A stretch of DNA of 9,581 nucleotides, taken from positions 1-9,581 of the forward strand of contig JALSSH010000419.1 of the NCBI GenBank assembly GCA_026984385.1, written 5' to 3'. Within the stretch, counting starts at the first letter, position 1, and each line of letters opens with the position of its first letter. The position numbers and the translations under genes are program-made. The notes beneath the pieces are model-generated. The model made no database searches. It saw nothing but the letters and a program-made list of their open reading frames with translations, and was not told the DNA's origin. The stretch comes from Ardenticatenia bacterium (GTDB taxonomy: Bacteria; Chloroflexota; Anaerolineae; Aggregatilineales; Aggregatilineaceae). This document shows positions 4,243-9,581 of this stretch, one piece after another.

Positions 4243-7200
4243 TCACGAACTTGGGCGCTTGCCCTCCGTCGTTCCCAGCCACTGCGCCCACGCCAGCGCC
4301 AAGAAGAAAACAAACGCCAAGTTGATCGAAAAATAGGCCACGTCCACCAATCCGTGTGCCAGCATATGCGCCATGCCCCCGCCCAGCCCCAACACCATCG
4401 CCAGCAGCAACGGGTCGCCGCCGTTGAAACGGGCGCGCACCCGCCACAGCGTCCGCCAGAACCACACTTGCAACGCCGCCGCCACGAGCACGCCCAACAC
4501 GCCCAAGTTGACCCAATAGTTCAACAGCACGTTGTGCGGGATGGACAAATTCGGTTCTTCCCATGCTTCGGGCAACAGGTAGCGGCTACGGTAAAAGTAC
4601 AGAAATTGATCCACTCCCGCGCCGGTAAGCGGACGTTCGCGCAGCAATTGTACCGAGCTATACCACAGATGTCGCCGAAAGGTAAACGTGCTGCCGAAAA
4701 GGTCACCCAAACGCGGCAGCGCCAGCGAAAGCGCGCCCAATGTCAGCGCTCCCGCCGCCAGCACGATCAGCACCGTGCCCAGCGCACGCCGCCCCCGCCA
4801 CAAAATCAGCATCACCACCAGCGCGGCAGGGATGCCCAACACAATCGCGCCGCGACTTTGGCTCAGCAACACGGCCAGCAACATCACCGCACCGCTGCCC
4901 AAGCCCCACAGCCAGCGCCATGACCCGCGCGGTGTGAGCAACACAAACGCGAGCGCAAAAGGCAACACGCGCCCCAAATAGAGTCCTACGCCGTTCGGTG
5001 AGCCGTACACACTTACCAAACGCCGCGCTCCATCGGTGGTGTCCACCACGTTTTGGCCGCTCAGGTAAAGGTATAGCCCCACTACCGCAATCGCCGCTCC
5101 GGTGAAGAGCAACGTATCCGCCACCCAAAGCCAGTCCCGCCGCTCCAGACGCAACCCGCGCAGCAAAAAGTAGAACAGCGCAGGCTCAAGGATCAGCAAG
5201 CGCCAATGGCGAAACGCGGTGCTGTGATAGCGTGACCAGCTCAGCGCCAACGCCCCGACCGCCACAAACGCCAGCGTCAGTCCGTCGGCGGCGCTCAGGT
5301 GCACACGGATCGCGGGTTTTTCGCCGCGCGTCCAGCCCACCAGCGCGCGCAAACTCACCGCTGCTACCGTCAGTGCGAAGATCGCTTCCACCGCGCGGAA
5401 CGCCGCGAAGAGCAAGTCCAGCGTGGTGAGGAAAAACGCCGACCAGAAGATCACCAGCATCACGCCGAGCAGCGGGCGGTTGTAGATCAGCACGAAGAGC
5501 ACACCCAACGCCGCCAGCGTCACGACGAAAGTCGGCGAAAAGGCCGCGACCCCCGCCGTGAGCACGGTCAGGGCCAGCGCGGGCGGATCACGCCGCAAAA
5601 AGTTCGGCAGCGCCTCGTCCCAGCTCAGCAGCACGCCGAGCAAGAGGATCGCGGAGACCGCTACGCTCCCCAGCCACTCGCCGAGCCGTCGCAAAAAGGC
5701 GGGCGTCGGCGGTTGCACATTGCCCCAGGGCAAGCGCCATCCGACCGCGAACAACCCCAGCAACGCCAACCCGCCCAGCACCGCACACGCGATCAGTGCG
5801 CGGTCGTGGGCGGTGGTGTCCGCCGCCCAGCCGACCCCAAAGCCCGCTATCGGCCAACGGTCGTCGCCTTGCGCGGGGCGATGCACGATCTCCACCGTGT
5901 GCACGCCCGCCTCCAACCCCTCCGCCACGCGAATGAGTTCCAACGTCGGCTTGCGGCGCGGACTGGTCAGCACAACGAAGGCCTCGCCCTGACGATTGCG
6001 CGGGAGCGCGTTGGCGGGCTGCCCGTCTACGGTCACGTAGAGATAGGCCAAATAGTCATCGCGCCGCAAAATGAGCGCGAAGTCTGTGCCGCGAAAGCGC
6101 GTCGTGATGCGGTTCTCGGCGTCCGCAGACGTGCTCTCGTCACTGGGTGGAGCGGCGTCCGCGCCGAGCGCGCTAAAGCGCCATGTGCCCGCGTAGCTTG
6201 TGTGCGGATTTTGCGCCCCGTAACGCCCTGGGATCAGCGCATCGTCGGTGAAAAGCGGCCCGTGCGCCAGCCACTTGTCCACAAGCGGCGCCAGCGCAAA
6301 GCCTTGGATCGGGTCGTCGAGCGCGGCTTCCGGTTGCCAATGCTGCAAAATCAGCCCGCCCACCCAGGGCCACTCACGCAGCGCGCGGGCGTAAGCCTCG
6401 CGGGTGTATTGTTCTTGTTGGCGACGGCTCACCGCACCCCAGATCGAAGGTGGCCCGCGCCAGTCATCCGGCAGCGCGTTCCAGCCGAAATTGCTCCCCC
6501 AAAGTGGCTTTTCCGCGTCCCCCTGGCGCACCATCTCCTCGCGCAAGAGGATCAAGCGCGAAAAGTTGAGCACGTCCAAACGCACGCGGCGGTCGTTCGG
6601 CCCCGTGTCAAAGCCGTAAGGCTTGCCCGCCGCCGCGTCGAAATAGTCCCGCGCGCCTTGAGCGTAGAGCGCGCGCAAAAAGTCCACCTCGTTGATGTTC
6701 TGCGGCCCGCGTTCCACCGTTGGGGCGAGCGCCGCCATGATCACCTGGGCGCTTGGGTCGGCGGCATGGATGTTGGTGTAGGCCTCACGCAGCATGGCCG
6801 CGTAGTGTTCGGGGCGCGGGTCCAAATTACCCCAGTGCAAACGGATATTCGGCTCGTCCCAGACTTGGTAAAAGTCAATCAGTGCGCCGTATTGCGCCGC
6901 CACCGCGCCCGCGAAGTTCCCGAAGGCTTGCACACTTTCCGGCGGCGCGTAAGGGTAGTCCGGCGCCAACGGATGCCGTGCCCAGCGTGGCGTGCCATCC
7001 AACACGGCAACCAACCGCAAGGGGGGGTGTGCCGCTACCGCTTGCACGAGCACGTCGTACTTTTCCCAGTTAAAAACCCCCTGGCGCGGCTCGATCTCCG
7101 CCCAAAGAAACGGTTGGCGCACCCACACAAAGCCCGCCGCCGCGATGCGCTCCAATTCCGCGTCGAGTTGCTCGGGCGTGTACTGCGTCAGCTCCACGTT

Positions 7201-7362
7201 GACGCCCGCCAGCGGCAAGCGTTCCGGCATGGCGAGCGTGCGAGTGGCGTCCTCCCAGCCGCGCAACGCCTCCGCGCGTGCGCTCCACGTGCTCCACGCG
7301 CCGACCGCGCTCCCCAGCGCGAGCAGCGCGCATATCCACCAAATCGCCCAACGTTTGCTCAT
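4243..7362 (-). CDS. Glycoside-hydrolase-like barrel fused to O-antigen-ligase-like protein
   Basis: This 1039-residue membrane protein has an N-terminal anchor (about 3-28). Residues about 45-380 look like a clan GH-A TIM barrel: VWDEPN at 167-172 resembles the usual NEP acid/base strand (Glu170), and LWGSNFGWN at 287-295 resembles the nucleophile strand, but with Asn291 where Glu is expected. Residues about 385-515 are beta-rich and could be a carbohydrate-binding sandwich. From about 520 onward there are a dozen or more membrane helices, with SQSRGA around Arg837 and a PHNVLLNYW block around His943 followed by a GVLG turn, as in the Wzy_C/WaaL O-antigen ligase family. These enzymes move lipid-linked glycans on the outer face of the membrane. 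ATG at 7362 overlaps the upstream stop as ATGA, with AGGA nearby; a TTG five codons earlier has no ribosome site. The ligase assignment is good; whether the barrel is catalytic is doubtful. Confidence 0.82.
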   Translation of the reverse strand: MSKRWAIWWICALLALGSAVGAWSTWSARAEALRGWEDATRTLAMPERLPLAGVNVELTQYTPEQLDAELERIAAAGFVWVRQPFLWAEIEPRQGVFNWEKYDVLVQAVAAHPPLRLVAVLDGTPRWARHPLAPDYPYAPPESVQAFGNFAGAVAAQYGALIDFYQVWDEPNIRLHWGNLDPRPEHYAAMLREAYTNIHAADPSAQVIMAALAPTVERGPQNINEVDFLRALYAQGARDYFDAAAGKPYGFDTGPNDRRVRLDVLNFSRLILLREEMVRQGDAEKPLWGSNFGWNALPDDWRGPPSIWGAVSRRQQEQYTREAYARALREWPWVGGLILQHWQPEAALDDPIQGFALAPLVDKWLAHGPLFTDDALIPGRYGAQNPHTSYAGTWRFSALGADAAPPSDESTSADAENRITTRFRGTDFALILRRDDYLAYLYVTVDGQPANALPRNRQGEAFVVLTSPRRKPTLELIRVAEGLEAGVHTVEIVHRPAQGDDRWPIAGFGVGWAADTTAHDRALIACAVLGGLALLGLFAVGWRLPWGNVQPPTPAFLRRLGEWLGSVAVSAILLLGVLLSWDEALPNFLRRDPPALALTVLTAGVAAFSPTFVVTLAALGVLFVLIYNRPLLGVMLVIFWSAFFLTTLDLLFAAFRAVEAIFALTVAAVSLRALVGWTRGEKPAIRVHLSAADGLTLAFVAVGALALSWSRYHSTAFRHWRLLILEPALFYFLLRGLRLERRDWLWVADTLLFTGAAIAVVGLYLYLSGQNVVDTTDGARRLVSVYGSPNGVGLYLGRVLPFALAFVLLTPRGSWRWLWGLGSGAVMLLAVLLSQSRGAIVLGIPAALVVMLILWRGRRALGTVLIVLAAGALTLGALSLALPRLGDLFGSTFTFRRHLWYSSVQLLRERPLTGAGVDQFLYFYRSRYLLPEAWEEPNLSIPHNVLLNYWVNLGVLGVLVAAALQVWFWRTLWRVRARFNGGDPLLLAMVLGLGGGMAHMLAHGLVDVAYFSINLAFVFFLALAWAQWLGTTEGKRPSS

Positions 7363-9026
7363 CGTTCCTGTGACCAACGCGGGCGAGAAGCTTGCCCGTC
7401 CCGCGTGATTTGGTAAGCCTGATCCGTCCTCAGGTCAATGATCCACAAGTTCTTTTGGTAGATGACGGCGATCTGTCGCCCGTTGGGACTCCACGCGATG
7501 CCGTCTTCAGGGTCGGGTGCGCGGAAGCCGGGGCGCTCCGGCCCGGGGAACACGACCCGCGCGTTGCTGCCGTCCCGATCCGCTACTACCAAATCGTACT
7601 GCGTGCCCGGGCTGTTGAGCGGCTCGCGCGCCTGGAAGTAGGCGATTTGGTAGGTCGGGTTGCCGTCCGGCCCTTCAAACGTGGGCGAATAGCTCGGGTT
7701 GGCCCAGATGCCCGCTTGTGGAAAGAGCGGGTTGACCACCAAGCCATTTTCCACATCAATCACCGCCACGTCAAAGACGATGCTATCTTCTGGAGCTTCG
7801 TCGGCGTAAGGCGGGCCGTGCACGGTCGTGATCAAGTGCCCGTCTTGAGACCAAGCAAGCGTCGGGACCCACACCGTCGCCCCCTGGAAGCGCTCCAAAA
7901 AAGGCGCGTACTCCGGGAAGGTGAGCAACGTCTCGAACTCGCCCGTCTTCAAATTCACCCGCCCGACGCTGTCCGCGTTGGCCCAAGCCAGATAGCGCCC
8001 GTCCGGTGACCAGGCAAAGCGCCGTCCCCAATAAGCGTAGCTGCCCAGTGCGTTCGGCGCGATCAGCTCTTGAAACGAGCTGGGGATCATCTCGCCGCTG
8101 TCCGGATCAATCTGCGCCAAATGCAAGTCGTTATACGCCTGCCAACCGATATTGTCATCGCGCGGTTTGGCGGTGGAATAGCTAACCGTGTAGGGGGCGT
8201 CCGGCAGCCATTCGGCTTCGCGCACGTCCTCCGGCACAAGCTGCACCGGATTGGGGAAATTCGCTTTAGTATCCAGGATCGCCCAAAGCTCGTTGGAAAA
8301 GGGCGGGTCGTCTTCGTCGGGCGTGCTGCGCGTATAAAGCAGCGCGCGCCCGTCTGCTGAAAGCGCAAAAACGCGCCCATCCAAATAGCCGCTTTCGGTA
8401 AGCGGGTTCTGGTTAGTGGTGATCCCCTCGATGATCCACGCTTGCCCGCCGGAGATGAAGGTGAGCACGCCCTCGATCGGGATCAGCGTTTCGGAAGGCT
8501 CGCTGTAAACAAAGATGATCTCGTTGCGCGGCTCTTTGAGCACAATCTCGCTGATCTTGTCTCGGCTGACGGGCACGCCGTCTTTTTCCACGATGCGATA
8601 GCAGACTTGGAGCTGGCCGTTTTCGCCGGTTTGGCCGAGCACCTCCTCCCCGGGTTGAAGCCCCTGGGTGGGTTGGCGCTCGGTTTCGTAGGGCAGCTCT
8701 TGGGTTTCGCACTCCTCGCGGTGCACCACGCGCGTAATCGTGATGCGCATCCCGTCGCGGATCTGCGTTTGGAGCAGGGGGTTGACCTCGTCATACTCGC
8801 CGAGCACGATCCCCACGTCTTCCAAAAACTTGCCGACCGAAACCTGCTTGCTATAGCGGTAGACCGAGCGCCCGCCGTCTACGTCCACCGTAATCGTGAA
8901 GTCTTGGGCGGTCTGGCCGTTTGTGCCGCCGCACGCGCTCAACAAAATCAGCAGTGCCAGCCCCAGCCCGAGCGCGCGCTGCGCGATTTTTACTTGTTTT
9001 TTCATACTTTGCTGTTGAATCGTCAT
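7359..9026 (-). CDS. Lipoprotein with DUF348, G5 and beta-propeller segments
   Basis: This is a 555-residue secreted lipoprotein. Residues 8-31 form a lipoprotein signal with a basic start, a Leu/Ala core and the lipobox LSAC; Cys32 would be lipidated. Residues about 42-99 match DUF348 (TVDVDG, VSVGKFLEDVGI, DGMRITITRV), and about 101-174 match a G5 domain (ELPYETE, GQTGENGQ, YRIVEKDGV). Such pairs occur in resuscitation-promoting-factor-like and other wall-associated proteins, and G5 is thought to bind amino-sugar polymers. From about 188 the chain has TolB/WD40-like blades: FAWSPDGRYLAWA (337-349), LAWSQDGHL (390), IAWSPNGRQIAV (510). Cys105 and Cys142 in G5 could form a disulfide. The start is uncertain: ATG at 9026 has a weak GAGAAG site, and ATG at 9005 would also give a good signal peptide. 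It is translationally coupled to the ligase-like gene. Its ligand is unknown. Confidence 0.82.
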   Translation of the reverse strand: MTIQQQSMKKQVKIAQRALGLGLALLILLSACGGTNGQTAQDFTITVDVDGGRSVYRYSKQVSVGKFLEDVGIVLGEYDEVNPLLQTQIRDGMRITITRVVHREECETQELPYETERQPTQGLQPGEEVLGQTGENGQLQVCYRIVEKDGVPVSRDKISEIVLKEPRNEIIFVYSEPSETLIPIEGVLTFISGGQAWIIEGITTNQNPLTESGYLDGRVFALSADGRALLYTRSTPDEDDPPFSNELWAILDTKANFPNPVQLVPEDVREAEWLPDAPYTVSYSTAKPRDDNIGWQAYNDLHLAQIDPDSGEMIPSSFQELIAPNALGSYAYWGRRFAWSPDGRYLAWANADSVGRVNLKTGEFETLLTFPEYAPFLERFQGATVWVPTLAWSQDGHLITTVHGPPYADEAPEDSIVFDVAVIDVENGLVVNPLFPQAGIWANPSYSPTFEGPDGNPTYQIAYFQAREPLNSPGTQYDLVVADRDGSNARVVFPGPERPGFRAPDPEDGIAWSPNGRQIAVIYQKNLWIIDLRTDQAYQITRDGQASRPRWSQER

Positions 9027-9060
9027 CGCTTCTCGCTGTACAATGCGATAGAGCAACGTA

Positions 9061-9075
9061 ACCAAAACGTTTGGT
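9061..9075. promoter_or_regulatory. Inverted repeat, possible operator
   Basis: ACCAAA, spacer ACG, TTTGGT forms a perfect 6-bp inverted repeat centred between two divergent genes, 35 bases before the lipoprotein start. Its core AAACGTTT is also a perfect palindrome and resembles LacI-family operators (the PurR core has AAACGTTT). No regulator gene is in the window, so this is a candidate only. Confidence 0.35.
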
Positions 9076-9094
9076 CGCCGTTTTAACCTCATAG

Positions 9095-9122
9095 ATGGTA
9101 CACCGTGACACGATTTGAGCAA
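9095..9122 (-). promoter_or_regulatory. Possible promoter of the lipoprotein-ligase operon
   Basis: On the minus strand TTGCTC (9117-9122) and TACCAT (9095-9100) are 16 bases apart, each a partial match to sigma-70 boxes. Transcription would start near 9088, placing the inverted repeat at 9061-9075 just downstream, where a bound repressor could block elongation. The match is weak. Confidence 0.25.
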
Positions 9123-9139
9123 AACAAGGGTGGGAGATC

Positions 9140-9581
9140 GTGACTGATCCTGTGACCGCAGCGTATATCGCCCGTTTGCCGGAGGTGGAAACGGCGCGTT
9201 TGCCGGTCGGCGCGCTTTTTTTTGCCAACGGACGCATCTATAAGGTCATCGAAACCGGAGCGGGAGGCTTTCACAAGGCGCGCGAGTGGCGTAAAACCGA
9301 GGCCACCGACGTAGCCTTGATCCCCGGCTCTTTCCCCAGCCGCTATTTGCCGTTGGTGGCGCGTGGGCGTTTGTTGCCCGTCTACCGTTCGCGCTTAGAG
9401 CTGACCGACAAGCAACAGCTTTCTTGCTACGTCTTTCCCATCGAAACGCTGGCGCTCGACGCTGCCTATTTGGATGTGGAGCTGATCCAGAGCAAAGGCG
9501 CGTATGTGCGCAATCACGGCGAAGAACCGGCTTTTGCCGTGACCGACGGCGTGCATGTTTTCCGCCTGTACTACTATCGCC
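9140..9581 (+). CDS. Unrecognised protein, start of gene, cut by the window edge
   Basis: An open frame runs from GTG at 9140 to the window end without a stop, giving 147 codons. A GGGTGGGAG purine run ends three bases before the GTG; its close spacing makes the start moderately sure, and GTG at 9152 is an alternative. The product begins VTDPVTAAYIARLP, has no signal peptide or membrane helix in the visible part, contains one Cys and is rich in beta-type stretches such as VGALFFANGRIYKVIE and PAFAVTDGVHVFRLYYYR. I do not recognise a family. It is divergent from the lipoprotein gene across a 113-base region. A run of eight T at about 9216-9223 is in frame, so it could be a slippage or sequencing-error site. 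Confidence 0.7.
   Translation, partial: MTDPVTAAYIARLPEVETARLPVGALFFANGRIYKVIETGAGGFHKAREWRKTEATDVALIPGSFPSRYLPLVARGRLLPVYRSRLELTDKQQLSCYVFPIETLALDAAYLDVELIQSKGAYVRNHGEEPAFAVTDGVHVFRLYYYR

Noticed and set aside
7363..7377. TTG start five codons upstream for the ligase-like gene
   Set aside because: No ribosome site precedes it, while ATG at 7362 overlaps the preceding stop codon as ATGA.
5299..7416. Plus-strand open frame of 705 codons opposite the ligase-like gene
   Set aside because: It is Arg/His/Gln-rich with no recognisable domain or ribosome site, and mirrors a gene with clear motifs and an ATGA coupling on the other strand. It is a by-product of high G+C codon bias.
8442..9086. Plus-strand open frame of 214 codons opposite the lipoprotein gene
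   Set aside because: The opposite strand has a lipobox, DUF348 and G5 motifs. This frame has no family match and no ribosome site.

Overview
This 9.6-kb window is G+C-rich bacterial chromosome. The protein types suggest a Chloroflexota (Anaerolineae-like) bacterium: a divergent F-type ATP synthase membrane-sector operon, a DUF348/G5 lipoprotein and a very large O-antigen-ligase-type membrane protein. The phylum is inferred from these protein types; no marker gene is present.

Left part (1-3407): a minus-strand ATP synthase cluster in the order atpZ-like, atpB (a), atpE (c), atpF (b). Three points stand out. Subunit a has an insertion of roughly 160 residues in an extracytoplasmic loop. Subunit b ends in the C-terminal part of the delta subunit, with no N-terminal delta domain. 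A strong hairpin lies about 35 bases past the last gene, and no delta, alpha, gamma, beta or epsilon gene follows inside the window. The atpZ-like gene has its own TTGACA promoter, a leader hairpin that looks like an attenuator, and a terminator that contains its stop codon. A TATAAT element sits just beyond that terminator, so atpBEF is probably also transcribed separately. The first 213 bases hold no convincing gene.

Middle (3408-4242): a divergent plus-strand gene for a two-domain thioredoxin. Its first domain has lost all cysteines and its second keeps WCGPC. It ends in a G+C-rich compound hairpin followed by TTTT, placed between two convergent genes.

Right part (4243-9581): a two-gene minus-strand operon joined by an ATGA overlap. 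The first gene encodes a lipoprotein with DUF348, G5 and beta-propeller segments. The second encodes a 1039-residue membrane protein made of an N-terminal anchor, an extracytoplasmic glycoside-hydrolase-like barrel whose expected nucleophile position is Asn, a beta-rich segment and a polytopic O-antigen-ligase-like domain. Together they look like a cell-surface glycan assembly or attachment module; this is inference. A divergent plus-strand gene of unknown function starts at 9140 and runs off the window. The short shared upstream region contains an inverted repeat that could be an operator.
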